Source of the DNA: Cinnamomum chago | Taxonomy: Eukaryota > Streptophyta > Magnoliopsida > Laurales > Lauraceae | NCBI GenBank assembly: GCA_038049695.1 | Contig: CP142454.1 | Location: 20,964,501 to 21,028,500, forward strand | Length of the DNA: 64,000 bases | Direction: 5' to 3' | Part shown: one piece after another, positions 13,263 through 31,585 of the stretch | Layout: every line of letters starts with the position of its first letter | How positions within the stretch are numbered: the first letter of the stretch is position 1 | The notes under the pieces: model-generated | Databases searched by the model: none | What the model was told of the DNA's origin: nothing | What the model saw: only the letters and a program-made list of their open reading frames with translations | Program-made: the position numbers and the translations under genes

Positions 13263-13827
13263 GTGGTAAGACTTCTCAGTTTTTTTTTTTGAAAGGTAAA
13301 TAAAATTAAATTAAAAGAACACTATGGAACAAATACATAGGGGGATACCCCTGGACAATACATCAAAGCATTGCTTAAAAATAAACTAGAAGCAGAAGCA
13401 ATCATCAAATAAAACTAGGGAATCCTACAATCAAAGCTAGCCGTCAATCAGGGATAAGGGAAGCAACCAACTCTGAACCAAATGGAGATTAGAAGAAGTA
13501 TCAGGAAACCCCGAACACTCTAATAACCTCAATCTAACGAAGTCCATGATCAACGTGATCACGGTCTTTGAAGAACCACCATGAAACCTAGAGTTTCTTT
13601 CCCTCCAAATAGTGTAGACAGTAGCCGCAAAGGAGAGTCGTCCAATATAAGAAAGAAGAGTAGAACCGTTGAAAGTATTGCACACCCATTGCTGAGTAGT
13701 TGGCCAAGAAGTAAGGGGAGCAACCAAGCCACACTTGGCTAGTATCATCAACCAGATCCGGTCGGAGAAAGGGCATCTAAAGAACAGAGGATCATGATAT
13801 TCCACAGTATCTCCACATAAATGACAG

Positions 13828-13965
13828 TGCATATGCTGAAGCAACCCAAATGAGCATAGTCTGTCTTGAGTAGTGAGCCGGCCTCTAATAGCAAGCTGCA
13901 TATGCTGAAGCAACCCAAATGAGCATAGTCTGTCTTGAGTAGTGAGCCGGCCTCTAATAGCAAGC
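13828..13965 (-). repeat. 69-bp tandem duplication inside the LINE
   Basis: Units 13828-13896 and 13897-13965 appear identical. The length is 23 codons, so the LINE frame is kept and the encoded GRLTTQDRLCSFGLLQHM segment occurs twice. Confidence 0.9.
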
Positions 13966-14890
13966 CACAAAATGAAGGAGTGGCGTGGGATATAGTACTT
14001 AAACCAAATGATATGCTTTCAAGGCACTTTAGGATAGTGCGAGCGAAGAACATTCCAGGCTGCCTTTATAGAAAACTCCTTATTTCCATTCCACATAACC
14101 GTATCTCCTCTAGTACTATTCGGTAGTGAAAGAGATAGTGTTTCCTCCTTCAAGTCTATAAGATCATTAGAAATTGCATCTGGCCAGTTCCAACGACCCA
14201 TAGAGATGATGGCATTAACTTTAGCATCTTTTGGCAAACCTGAGTCATAGATAACTCATGCAGTGGAAGAATGACATATGGGACCGCGTGGCATCCGGGA
14301 ATCAAACCACAATGAAGTGTGTGCTCCATCGCCAATCTGCATAGTGATAAATGTCTTCACTTTCTCTCTTAACTTCAATATTTTCCTCCAAGTCCAAGAG
14401 CTTTTCCATGGGACTTTAGCCACCCAGAACTGGTCACGATGTAGAAGATTCTGTTTAGCCCAAGTAACCCATAGTGAAGTAGAAGACGGTTGGCAAAGTA
14501 ACCAAATAAACCTCGTCATAGAAGCCAAGTTCCAATCCTTAATCTTCTTAAGGCCAAGTCTGCCTTCTTCCTTCGGCCTAGAGATATCCTCCCAAGAGAC
14601 TTTGATGCCATGCCGCTTTAAAGAAATCCCATTCCAAGTATAAGCCGATAGTATGCCTTAAATGGATTTAGCAACCTTGGATGGCAGCACAAAATGGTAA
14701 CTCCAATAAGCTTGTATGCTAAATAAGACATACTGAATGAGTTGTAGTCGCCCGGCAAATGATAAAAACCTATTAGTCCAGGTTTTAATTCTTTTCAGGA
14801 TCCTATCTACCAATGCTCGGCAATAAGAGGCTTTAAGTTTGGTGGAGATGAGTGGAACACCTAAATATCGCACAGGTAGAGAGCCCATCT

Positions 14891-14998
14891 GAAAGCCAAA
14901 ACAATTGACAATCTCATTACACACAGAATTCTTAACTCCAAATAGAAAGCCAAAACAATTGACAATCTCATTACACACAGAATTCTTAACTCCAAATA
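14891..14998 (-). repeat. 54-bp tandem duplication inside the LINE
   Basis: Units 14891-14944 and 14945-14998 appear identical. At 18 codons the frame is kept, and FGVKNSVCNEIVNCFGF is encoded twice within the RT thumb region. Confidence 0.9.
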
Positions 14999-15127
14999 GA
15001 AAGACAGTGCTTTTGGCGGCACTAGGTTGGAGTCCTGAAAGAGAAGAGAAAGTCATCAAAGCATCATTTACCACATGAATAGAGTCCAAATCTCCCCTGC
15101 AAAAGATCATCAAGTCATCTCAGTTTT

Positions 15128-15809
15128 CACCCATGATAAATTTGTGGAACTTTTAATATCACAAAATACTCATTTACAAAATTTTATATAATTAATTAAT
15201 ATAAAATAATAGTACATGTGGCTTTCTAGTACAATTGTTTTATAACCTATGAAGTTAAATTATGGTTGACCCATGCAACAGTAATATCTAGTGATTTAAT
15301 ATATGGTTTCTTTTAAAATAATTAAGCAAACACAATTTTATGTAAATGTTTATCGAAAAGATTTTAAAAGTAGTTAGATGGAGTGGGACCCCAGCCACGT
15401 CCGGTCTTATAATTGCTTATGAACATTGACGCCACGCAAGTTAGACTTTAGTAGGTATGATATATTCATAAAGCTAATTATGTTTTTTGAATGTTGACCC
15501 TTGTTAATATTACTGTTAGTATTCTTTTCTTTTATTTTTGGATGTTTAAGCATCGTTGAGCACGGGTAGTCAAACGTTTGAGACAGTCATTATATACAAT
15601 TTCATTATGTAGAAACTTCGCTTACCATTGGATTAGATTTTTAAAAACAATCTATGACTAAGATGCGATTAAACTTTATGCCTGTTAAATCAATGACTAA
15701 AATAATTAATTTGGTGGGGATGATTTTATGGCTTTCCCTTATTCTCGGGGGGATCTTTTCATCTGTCATCTTTCCATTGATAGACATGTATCTAATTGGG
15801 CTCATAGAC
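15128..15809. other. intergenic, no gene seen
   Basis: AT-rich sequence without homology that I recognise. The ORF that starts at 15654 only extends into the repeat block that follows. Confidence 0.5.
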
Positions 15810-16075
15810 AATATATATATATATATATATATCTATCTATCAAAAGGCTCTCCTAAAGACATCTCTCATGAAAGGCATTTGATGGATTTGGAAAACCAAA
15901 CCTTTTCCAAACCGCCCCAACCCCCGCCCCCGCCCCCGCCCCCCGCACACGACATATATATATATATATATATCTATCTATCAAAAGGCTCTCCTAAAGA
16001 CATCTCTCATGAAAGACATTTGATGGATTTGGAAAACCAAACCTTTTCCAACCCAACCCCACCCCCCACCCCATA
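15810..16075. repeat. 141-bp tandem repeat, two units, with AT and C-rich microsatellites
   Basis: Units start at 15810 and 15954. Each holds an (AT)n run, TCTATCTATC, then 'aaaaggctctcctaaagacatctctcatgaaag', 'catttgatggatttgg' and a C-rich end. The body is nearly identical between units while the C-rich ends differ. The 140-aa ORF spanning it is a repeat product. Confidence 0.9.
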
Positions 16076-16545
16076 GGATAAAATCCATTAGCTCGCTTGG
16101 AGAGAGCCAACATTAATCAATTTATAAATGAAAAAATACTCTCTAAATGCAAATATAGATGACAAATACACTCCGTAAACCTTGTAAAATCAATATCCAA
16201 ACTTAGGGTATCTTCTATTTTTTAAGCAAAAAGATGGGGAGTTTTTTTTTAAAAAAAAAAAAACAAGTACAATTTGGCATCCGAGAATATTAATCCCAAA
16301 GTCCCCGCTCTCCGATCCCCCTAAAAATAAAGGCTTAATTCCGGTACTTTGAAAGCCGAAATTTGGGGTCTGCCCATGTGCCCTTCAATTACCCAAAAAG
16401 ATTTGGGATATCTTGGAAATGTGTATAGAGAGGGAGTGTGGATTGGTTTGCTACGTGAAGATTGAATTGTGGGCCTATTCTATTTAATAAGGAGCTAAGA
16501 GGACAAAGATAGCTTGCGTTCCAACTTGGTGGAGGAACACCTCAA
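16076..16545. other. intergenic, no gene seen
   Basis: No coding or element signal beyond an A/T homopolymer at about 16245-16263. Confidence 0.5.
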
Positions 16546-16556
16546 CCATCTCCTTG

Positions 16557-16785
16557 TGTTTTTTTGCTAACGAGCGGTTCCCTATCCTTTAGGTCGGACT
16601 AATCCCTTTGAGCTTAGAGAGAAGCCGGGTAAAACCCCGGTGGCTCTCAGGTGGTAGCATTGGTGGACTCAACCTTCGATTTTTTAAGTTGGGGGAACCG
16701 GAGATCGATATCAGGACCTCTAGCTCCAAAAAAGAGATGAACCGTGATCCTGACCACTCAACCAACCCCTTTTGAGGGTTGCTAT
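16557..16785 (-). mobile_element. tRNA-derived SINE-like element
   Basis: Read on the minus strand it begins near GGTTGGTTGAGTGGTCAGG, a good A-box-like start, with a degenerate B-box region (GGTCCTGATATCGATCTCC) about 45 bp further on. It ends in an A run (the T run at about 16558-16565 on +). CCATCTCCTT (16546-16555) and CCATTTCCTT (16786-16795) form a 9/10 flanking repeat, plausibly the target duplication. Confidence 0.55.
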
Positions 16786-16795
16786 CCATTTCCTT

Positions 16796-17585
16796 CATCA
16801 CACCTTGAAAGGAGCTTATTAAGTATTCATGAAAACTCTCCTCTTGTAATTTAACTCGTGATATATGGTTTTGATTCTATATTAAATTTTCCCAGTTAAT
16901 CATTCATACCAAAACCTTGAAGCGTTAGTAAAGGCATTATAAATACTTTTAAATACTCTTTCTTGGGTGGAGCCCACTCCTCAACATTAAATATTACATC
17001 TTTCCAACATTTTAGTATATGAAGAACCCACAATTCCATTATTTATGCCCCGTTTGGTAATTTTACCGTAAAATAAAGATAAAATAAAACTCCAAAGAAG
17101 AGAGAATAAAACATAAATGAGTATGATAGTATTTTATTTTCAGTTGTTTGGTATGAAATCTTTTTGACTTTTTATATTGGAAAAGTAAAATTTTTTATTT
17201 TTTAGGGGAGAAATGATGTTGCTTTTTGATTTTTTCTTTTAAAGTTTATTTTTGATGTGACCCCTTGTCCAAAAAATAAAGGCTTTATTTGGCTTTTACT
17301 AAATTAGTAAAGTGCCAAAATGGAAGCTTTACTTGACTTTTACTTAATAGAGATATTTTATAAACATACAAAGAGAGGGATGCACATATGACCTCTTCCA
17401 AAAGGGCTCCCATAATGGCAAACTTCAAAGGCAGACTGTGAATAAAAATTAGGTGGGGTCAATTCATGATAAATATAAAAATTAAATAGAGATTGTGAAT
17501 AAAAAAAAATAAAGAGAGTTAAATCGAAAGACAGGAGGATTACCAAAAAGGCCAAAGTATTCGAAAGCCTCCAAAAGACGGCAAA
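16796..17585. other. intergenic AT-rich sequence
   Basis: No gene. 'gccccgtttggtaattttacc' at about 17047 looks like a MITE terminus, but I could not find a matching inverted end. Confidence 0.4.
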
Positions 17586-17707
17586 GGATCCCCTGTTTGG
17601 TCCAAACAGGGGTCTCCACATGGGGGGGGGCGGAGGAGAGAAAAAGTCAATCTCTCTTTCCTCCGCCCCCCACGTGGAGGCCCCTGTTTGGACCAAACAA
17701 GTGATCC
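17586..17707. repeat. near-perfect inverted repeat (hairpin)
   Basis: The left arm (17586-17640) and right arm (17651-17707) are inverted copies with a few mismatches and a 10-base spacer (AAAAAGTCAA). Each arm contains CTGTTTGG(T/A)CCAAACAG-like sequence, itself close to palindromic, then a CTCCAC(A/G)TGGGGGG block. It could be a foldback element or fold into a long RNA hairpin. It straddles the ends of two opposed ORFs that are artefacts of the symmetry. Confidence 0.85.
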
Positions 17708-18869
17708 GGTTCCCCAAAAGACTACTACAAATTCAAAAACATCTAAAGTTGTTGCCGTACTATTTCCTTTTTAGAGTATCTTGTGTACTATCGAAATGTG
17801 CTGTGATTATGGTATAAGAGCTCACAATTTATGCAGAGACTTTTTACCAAAGAAAAATTAAAAATTCTTAATAAAGGAGAGACACTCGTGCACACTGCAC
17901 ACATACATTAAAGAAATATGAAGAGAAGAAAAGTCGTAGTAGGCCAAAAAAAAAATTCAAAAATTCTCTCATATATGGTGAAATTTTTGGATGCTTCTTT
18001 GGACTTGAACATCTAAGAATTCCACTAAAATACAATACAAAGAGAGTAGAATTTTTAGATTTCCAAAAGTTAAAAGAGACCTTTTATGTGGGTGGAAACT
18101 AAAACAGCAAGTGAATAAATATGAAATTTATAAATTTTAAAAAACAATATGTCACATCATGTTCAAGTTCTAGGAAATGGTGAATTCCTGGCAAACATTT
18201 CACTGAAGGAACAGGCCATTATATGATTTTTCAGCTTGTAAAACTCTTTTGTAGATTTTCGGATATTTAAAACGTTTTTTTAATAAATATTATAAAAATA
18301 ATAATTTTCACATAGCATACTTCTTTTCAAGCCACCACACTACGTTGCATTTTTTTTTTTTTTTAAACCCCAATACACACATGGGGCTGGTATCCCGATA
18401 CTACATACATGTTGAGGGAATCCCCCACTTGAGGTTTAATTTTTATTGCCTAACAAACTATAGGTGATTAGCCAAGGGCCCAAGACGACTAGAAAGTAAT
18501 AAGATTATTTGTAATCCTTAAAGTAAAATTGTATTTCTTTATGCGCCCAAGAAGTATGCTGTGAATATCATTACAATGAAAATGTTTTTTCTAACATTTT
18601 TACCGAGTGCCAAATTGGCACACTTGCTACTATCATTTGAATTTGCAGTAATTCCCACCAAAGAACCATCATCCCCCTTACACAATATTTGAGGCCCCTC
18701 AAAAATCAAGTGGCCTAATTTGAATCAGTTTGACTCGTATATATGTACTGTGTAAGTGTTGTAACAAATTCATGATTTTTTACATCAAACGTTTTAGATT
18801 GGAATTGATATTATTTTATATTGATGCCAGCCTATTACCAGCAACTCTCTCCTGCGCCCATCACCATCC
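17708..18869. other. upstream region of methyltransferase copy 2
   Basis: AT-rich, no gene seen. Homology to the upstream region of copy 1 starts only near 18900. A T run at about 18350-18365 precedes a short unidentified repeat-like segment. Confidence 0.45.
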
Positions 18870-18875
18870 CACGTG
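18870..18875. promoter_or_regulatory. G-box CACGTG upstream of copy 2
   Basis: The perfect palindrome CACGTG lies in CATCCCACGTGACCAC, about 60 bp before the presumed leader exon. G-boxes bind bHLH and bZIP factors. Whether it is active here is unknown, and I see no counterpart upstream of copy 1, where microsatellite occupies the position. Confidence 0.4.
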
Positions 18876-18932
18876 ACCACAAACAAAATTCTGATCACTG
18901 TCTCATACCTCCTCCACTCTCTTTCTTCTCCA

Positions 18933-19048
18933 AGGCGTCTACATAAAGGCAGTGCCTTTTGGCTTCCAAATTATACTTTTGTTCCTCCTTGTTAGCTTTC
19001 AAGAGGGTGTTGTTCTTCAAGGCTCTTCTAGTCCTGCTTCCTATCTGG
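18933..19048 (+). promoter_or_regulatory. 5'UTR exon of methyltransferase copy 2
   Basis: It is homologous to 3593-3749. It ends CTATCTGG|GTATGT, and the matching acceptor TTACAG|CTGAAACCCATGG lies at 19755, giving a leader intron of about 707 bp, against about 6.9 kb in copy 1. Confidence 0.5.
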
Positions 19049-19764
19049 GTATGTTCTTCTATTCATGCTTTGATTTTTATTGCATATTCAAAATCATCAA
19101 GTCCATGAATGAAAAGCATAGATATTCTTCAAATAGAGATCTAGGCCTCTTGGAATATCTATAAACCTTCTAAATAGATAAACAAACAGAAGTTGGTATT
19201 TGGGTTTTGTTAATCTTTTTCTTTTGGTCTTGTAAATCAAGATTTATTTGATTATTCAGAAGCTCATAATCAAACTAGAAAAGGGTTATCAGTATAATCA
19301 TCAAAAAATTGAGATGGGTTATCAATCACCCAACCCAATTCCCCTGTATCATCTAATTATTGATGACTGAAGCTAATCTTGTCTCAATTTTTCCACCCAT
19401 TATTTTTTAGAATGTGAATTAATGTTACCTCTTTGTGTTCTCACATTGCAGTCTTGTACATTTGGATTTGCTAATTCAGTTTTCATCTTTCTAGGGCCCT
19501 TAGATACCACATAGGAAAGTTATTTCTCATATTGCAGAAATCACTTCTTCCCCACAAAATAAGAATGGAAAGCTCTTTGACTCTGTCTAAAGCTCCCATA
19601 CAAAGTTCTTCATAACCTAATTTCACTCATTAAAAGGAAAAAATAAAGATAAGGGAGGTTACAATGTTTTCCCCTTCTCTTAAATCTAGACCAAATAGCC
19701 TCCTCTGTTAATTCCAAACCTAGTGACAACAATCTGACCTCTTCCTCTATTACAGCTGAAACCC

Positions 19765-25908
<6,144 letters not shown>

Positions 25909-26726
25909 TGTTATGCTTTTGGTCTGGTTCTGAATCACAATGATAACAAAGATTGCATCTGCTGTATTATGAAAGCTTAAGACTCTGAATAAAATAAGCA
26001 CGTCAGTCATACTATTCATACATGACAAAGCTCCTTTCATTAGTAGGTTCTGTTTCTTTTAAATTAATGGAATGATATGGTGTTGGGCCTACCAAGAACA
26101 AGTTGCATTATTACTATTCCAAAAACAAACAAAAAAATTGCTATGGATAAATGAAATGAAGATTGGACGTGGTAATGAGAAATGAATTATGGGAATGTGT
26201 TTTTACTGATCAGATTTGTAAAACTCACCCAACACCGGATAATTTCTCTTTCCTTTTCCTTTTCCTTTTCTTTTTCTTAAACATGTTTATTTTATAATGA
26301 ACGGGTTAATTTAAGTGGGGCCATGAATGATGGTTCGCGGTGCTCAGCTTCTTTGTTGTGGCATATGTTGATGAATTGGGACTGTCCATTTGGGTGTGAT
26401 GCTGCCTGGGTTTGATGGTAAGAGTACAAAATGCTGAACAAATATGAAACAGGAATGTCTAAACGCTTTTTTGTCCATGCTTAAGCAGCAAATATGTTAG
26501 GAGAGGAGAAAATAGAGAAAAAGAAGCCTGAAAAATACAGAACTCTAAGATGTTGATCATGAGTGATCCATCCATCTTGTCTGTTGGATATGAGGTGCTG
26601 CATGAACTAATTGCATTTCTTGCTTGTTAGCTATTATTCTTAAATTCTGGCTTGTTTTATTTTATTTTTTTAATTTATAATTTTGGCATCCTACTTGCGC
26701 TATAGCTAAGCTTTTTCTTCCATTGC
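25909..26726. other. 3' flank of copy 2 and intergenic
   Basis: The first 120 bp are homologous to the 3' flank of copy 1, including an AATAAA-like signal. The rest shows no gene; a pyrimidine-rich stretch lies at about 26245-26280. Confidence 0.5.
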
Positions 26727-26731
26727 CTAGG

Positions 26732-27001
26732 TGATAAGTTTTTACCTCAATCTCCTTTTTTTTCCCCTCTCATTAATCATCAAGCCATATATATACAGCA
26801 ATTACAAAGAATCCGTTACAAAGAATCTGTCAAACTCAATCTCCTATGTATAGCAAACAATCCCACACATACAGCAATTACAAAGAATCCGTCAAACTCA
26901 ATCTCCTATGTATAGCAAACTATATCATAACAATATATGGGAATTATATGAGAAATAATATCCCAATAATCCTGGGAAATAATATCCCAATAATCCCAAT
27001 A
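26732..27001 (-). repeat. 3' LTR of copia element
   Basis: 270 bp. On the minus strand it starts TATTGGG and ends CTTATCA, a non-canonical TA...CA pair. It contains an internal doubling of 'caattacaaagaatccgtc'...'ctatgtatagcaaac'. Confidence 0.9.
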
Positions 27002-27008
27002 CCCTCCC

Positions 27009-30000
27009 TCAAGTGGGAGCGTGGAGATCCCGAACGCCCAACTTGCGTAATAGAAATTCAAATTGTTGTTTTCCCAGTGCTTTAGTAAAAATATCTGCCA
27101 ATTGCACCGTCGTAGAAACGTACGATGCAACAATCAAATTTTCTGTGATCGCATCCCGCACAAAATGGCAGTCCGCCTCAATGTGTTTTGTCCTCTCGTG
27201 AAAAACTGGATTTTGTGCAATATGCAATGCCGACTGACTATCACAGTAAAGCCTCATCCCCTTCTCATGACTCACACCCAACTCCCCCAGTAATTGTTTG
27301 AGCCATTTTAGTTCACATGTAATTGCTGCCATCGACCTATATTCCGCCGAAGAACGAGAAACCGTAGGTTGTTTCTTTGTTTTCCAGGAAACCGGTGAGT
27401 AGCCAAGTAACACAAACCACCCGCTCAACGACCTCCTAGTAAGTGGACAACTTGCCCAATCGGAGTCACACCACCCCTCCAAACTCAAAGTACTGTCTGC
27501 TCGCAATAAAATTCCCTGACCGGGATTTTTCTTCAAATACCGTACAACTCGCAAGGCCGCCTCCCAATGATCCTCTCTCGGTTTTTGCATAAACTGAGAT
27601 AAAATATGAACAGAGTATGCTAAGTCTGGACGTGTGACTCCAAGATAAATCAAACGACCAATCAATCTCCTGTACTGCTCCGGATCATCAAGTAATTTGC
27701 CCCCTGCAAGCGCCAACTTGTGATTTTGTTCCATAGGGAACTCAGCCGGTTTGGCACCTAACAATCATGTCTCAGAAATAATATCAAGGGCGTACTTTCT
27801 TTGACTCATAAAAATTCCCTGTGAACTCCGGGCTATCTCTAAGCCGAGAAAATATTTCAATACTCCTAAATCCTTCATCTTGAAACATTTTCCCAAATAA
27901 ACCTTAAAAAGTGACATGGCGACTATATCATTACTTGCAATAATCATGTCATCAACGTAAACAAGCACATTAATCTGTATCTGTCCTCTTGTCAATGTAA
28001 ACAGAGAATAGTCAGAATATGATTGTTTAAAGCCATAATCCTTCAAAGCTGTAGCCAATTTTGCAAACCAGCATCTGGGTGCCTGTTTTAAACCATACAG
28101 TGATTTCTTCATTCTGCAAACCTTATTCGACCCCTTTCTCGCAAATCCTGGAGGAATATTCATATACACCTCCTCCTCCAAATCACCATGTAAAAATGCA
28201 TTATGCACATCCATTTGGTGTATCTCCCACTTCTTAATAGCTGCAATTGCCAGGAAAGTACGAACTGTCACCATTTTTGCCACTGGAGCAAAAGTCTCAG
28301 TATAGTCAATTCCTTCCACTTGATGATTCCCGAAGCAAACAAGTCTCGCTTTCAATCTCTGTAAAACACCATGCTCATCTCGTTTCTCTGTGTACACCCA
28401 CATACTGCCAAGTGCCTTCTTTCCTGCCGGAAGCTCTTGTAGTACCCATGTTTCCTGATCCTCCAAAGCTCGTATTTCTACCGCCATAGCTTTCCTCCAA
28501 CCGTCATATTTCACTGCCTCCTTAAAAGTTGTAGGAGGTTTTCCTGCATTTACAGCGCCAATATACTTCCTATGTGCGTCAGAAAAACGGTCACAACTTA
28601 CAAAATGTGAAATAGGATAAGGAGTACCTGAGGTGAATGATGAAGGTAGTGAACTTTCGGAGGGACTTTTCTTTTCCACGATCATATGTGTCACGAACCC
28701 TTTATACCGAGAGTTTGGAAGTTTTTGCCGCTTTCCCTTGCCCATTTCCGCAACCTCCTCCCCTCTACACGCTGCCTCACCAACCACCGGAGGTGCTGCC
28801 ACTGCCGCCCCGTCAACCCCTACGGGCAGCCCAACAACACCCTCATGCTCATTGCATTCGCCGCCCATCTCCTCCTCTGCAGTTGCTCCCCTTTCATCCA
28901 GCACCACAATAGTTTCTGTGGCATCTAATTGGGGCACAACAGCCTCTATTTCATTATGAACACTACACTCCTCAAAATCATCCACACACACAGCATATGT
29001 TCCCATTATTTCATGTGAATGCAAATTGTCTTGTAATGCCAACTCTGACATAGGAAAAACATGTTCAAAAAATTTGACGTCTCGAGAAACAAAGATCTCC
29101 TTGGTTTCTAAGTCATACAAAGTCCACCCCTTTTTAGCAAACGGATACCCAAGGAACACGCACTTACGACTCCGACTTGTGAACTTATTACCTTTATGTT
29201 TCAGATTATGAGCATAACCCAGACACCCGAACACCCGAAGCTCATTTAAGCTTGGTGCCTTTCCAAATAAACATTCATACGGGGTTTTATAATTAAGCAC
29301 ACTTGAGGGAGTTCGATTAATTAAGTAACAAGCCGCCATAACACATTCTCCCCAAAATTTTAAAGGTAAATGCCCCTGAAAACGAAGTGCACGGGCGACA
29401 TTCAAAATGTGTTTATGTTTCCGTTCCACTCTACCATTTTGTTGTGGTGTCCCAACACAAGATGTCTCAAATATAATCCCATGTGTCTGAAAATATGCAT
29501 TCAAACATTTAAACTCAGTACCATTGTCACTGCGAACACGTTTAATCTTTTGACCAAATTGGCGATCAATTAATGCAACAAAAGTCAGAAACATAGTCTC
29601 AACCTCCAATTTATTAAACAGCAAAAACACCCAAACTGATCTCGAAAAATCATCCACAATTGTTAAAAAATAAGAAGCACCACATGAAGAATGAAGCCCG
29701 TACAGTCCCCATAAATCACAATGAACAAGCTCAAAACACCTACTAGCTCTACTACCACTCATTGGAAAACTTTCTCTAGGTTGTTTTGCACGAAAACATA
29801 CATCACAACCATCTATATTCAAACTACTAGAAACACTCACCCAAGGAACCTTCCTAAGTACTTTCTCTGACGGATGCCCCAACCGTTTGTGCCATAACTC
29901 CATTGATTTGCCACCATCAACTGCGAAAACCTGCGCTTGTGGACCACCCCGGAAAAAGAAAAGTCCTGCCGCACGTTCACCCACTCCAATCACCCGCCTC

Positions 30001-31472
30001 GTCACTCGGTCCTGTATAACACATAATGTATTAGTGAAGTGAACGTTACAATTATTTGCATCAAGCAATTGAGATACAGAGACCAAATTACAATCCAAAT
30101 TTGGAACAAACAACACATGATTAATTCTCAAATTTCCTGGCAATATTACACTGCCTTCGTGTGTTGCTTGAGAACTTCGACCATCCGGCAAACCAACTGG
30201 ACACTCATTGATTTTCTTAACATCAATCATGAATTGTAAGTTGCCTGTCACATGATGCGTAGCTCCTGTATCGATAATCCATAAAGACTTACCATTCAAG
30301 CGATCGTTGGGTTTAGGCAAATTAAGAATTTCAAGAATGTTTTGCCACTGTTCAGGAGTGATATTTGCCAAACCCGCTTGCTCAGAGGTCCTTGGGTGTA
30401 CCTGTACTCCACTTGATTGTGGAGCAGACCCAGCAGTTGTCTTGTTGGCCCGGACTATGGGTTGATCTGACTTCCAGCTACTGCTGGATGCACCTCCTCT
30501 GCCTCTGCTTCCAGACGCACCACCGCGCCCACTGCCTCGGCCACCCCTTCCGGGACCGCGCCCACCACGGGGTCTGTCCCCCCACCATTCCGGGAACCCG
30601 TGTAGTTGGAAACACGAGTTCTCATCATGACCTACACGATTACAATGCGCACAAAGCTTATCAGAATTATCAGAAGCTTTAGATTTAGTGCGCAAATCAG
30701 ATTGGACTTTCATCGCCATCATAGTGTCACGGTCCTCCCTTTTGCGAGTAAAATCATCACCTCGCAATCGTTCTTCTTGAGTTAATATCTGATAAGCACG
30801 GTCCAGAGAAGGAAGGGGGTCTTGAGTCAAGAGTTGGGATCGTGCGGAAGCATACACACCATCAACACCCACAAGAAACCATTGGAGGCGATCCTCCTGT
30901 AGCAACTTCTGATATTGAGAAGCTAATCCACACTTGCAGCCACCACACGAGCAACCTGCACAAGTGCATGAAGGTAACTTGACATAGGTTGCCAAGTCAT
31001 CCCAAATTTTGCTTATCCGACCAAAGTATGAAGCCACAGATTCTGTCTTTCCTTGTTTGCAGTCAGCAAGAGAAGCCTTCAATTGGCAAATCCGGGTTCC
31101 GTTCACCACACAGAACCTGCCCTGCAAAACAATCCATAACTCTTGCGCATCTTCATAGTACATGAGCGTAGAACGAAGTGAAGGCTCAATAGTGTTCAAC
31201 AACCATGCCACTAACATCGAGTGCACGGTATACCAGTCATCAAGTCTCGCATCTTCCTTAGGTTTCTGGACAGTCCCTTCCAAAAAACCAAGCTTTCTCT
31301 TGGCCCTCAAAGCGGTACGAATAGCCCTCGCCCACTCATCATAGTTCTCTCCCTTCAATTGAACCGGAGTGATGAGATTCCCTGGATTGTCATTGGAACC
31401 AAGGTAGAAAACATCACCCCTCTTGTCTCCTCCACCGTTGCCGGTAGATTTCTCCTCATCTTCACCAGCCAT
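27009..31472 (-). pseudogene. copia gag-pol polyprotein with one in-frame TGA
   Basis: An ORF of 1235 aa (31472-27765) is followed without frame change by 251 further codons (27764-27009), separated only by a TGA at 27765-27767. Order: gag-like N-terminus (LKGENYDEWARAIRTAL, about residue 40), Gly/Arg-rich stretch, zinc knuckle CAHCNRVGHDENSC (about 273), aspartic protease IIDTGATHHVTG (about 396), pre-integrase ELWHKRLGHP (about 524), integrase DDE region (CDLWG about 588, RSDNGTEF about 645, PQQNGRVERKH about 675), RT with YVDDMIIA (about 1171), stop, then RNase H (CDSDWASCPLTRRS, SRSSAEYRSMA). The stop lies between RT and RNase H. RNase H would be lost without readthrough, so I call it a recently inactivated copy. 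Confidence 0.93.
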
Positions 31473-31573
31473 GTCTCCAAATAATAAACAAAAAATTGTG
31501 TTTAGATCTCTTGCTTCGCGCTTCTTCCAAACTCTTGAAAGAAAATTTTGTAATTCCTAGTATTGAAACCTAA

Positions 31574-31585
31574 GCTCTGATACCA
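31574..31585 (-). other. copia primer binding site
   Basis: TGGTATCAGAGC on the minus strand abuts the 5' LTR with no spacer. It is the standard plant copia primer site for initiator Met tRNA. Confidence 0.9.

Larger units (their letters stand above)
13284..15117 (-). mobile_element. 5'-truncated LINE (RT fragment plus zf-RVT region)
   Basis: On the minus strand the element starts inside the reverse transcriptase catalytic DD motif (DDLMIF at about 15117-15100). It runs through RT thumb sequence (LPVRYLGVPLIS, then FAGRLQLIQYVL), a zinc-binding zf-RVT-like segment (CHLCGDTVEYHDPLFFRC) and a short A tail (the T run at 13284-13290 on the + strand). TCTCAGTTTT at 13274-13283 and 15118-15127 is a 10-bp target duplication. 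It is a dead copy with frame breaks in the middle region (14019-14643). Confidence 0.85.

Noticed and set aside
15654..16076. 140-aa + ORF with Pro-rich tracts
   Set aside because: It is produced by the 141-bp tandem repeat and its microsatellites.
17358..17717. 119-aa minus ORF overlapping a + ORF
   Set aside because: Opposed frames over a palindromic hairpin; the symmetry itself makes both open.
28633..28959. + strand ORFs opposite the copia polyprotein
   Set aside because: Antisense shadows of an intact gag-pol frame.
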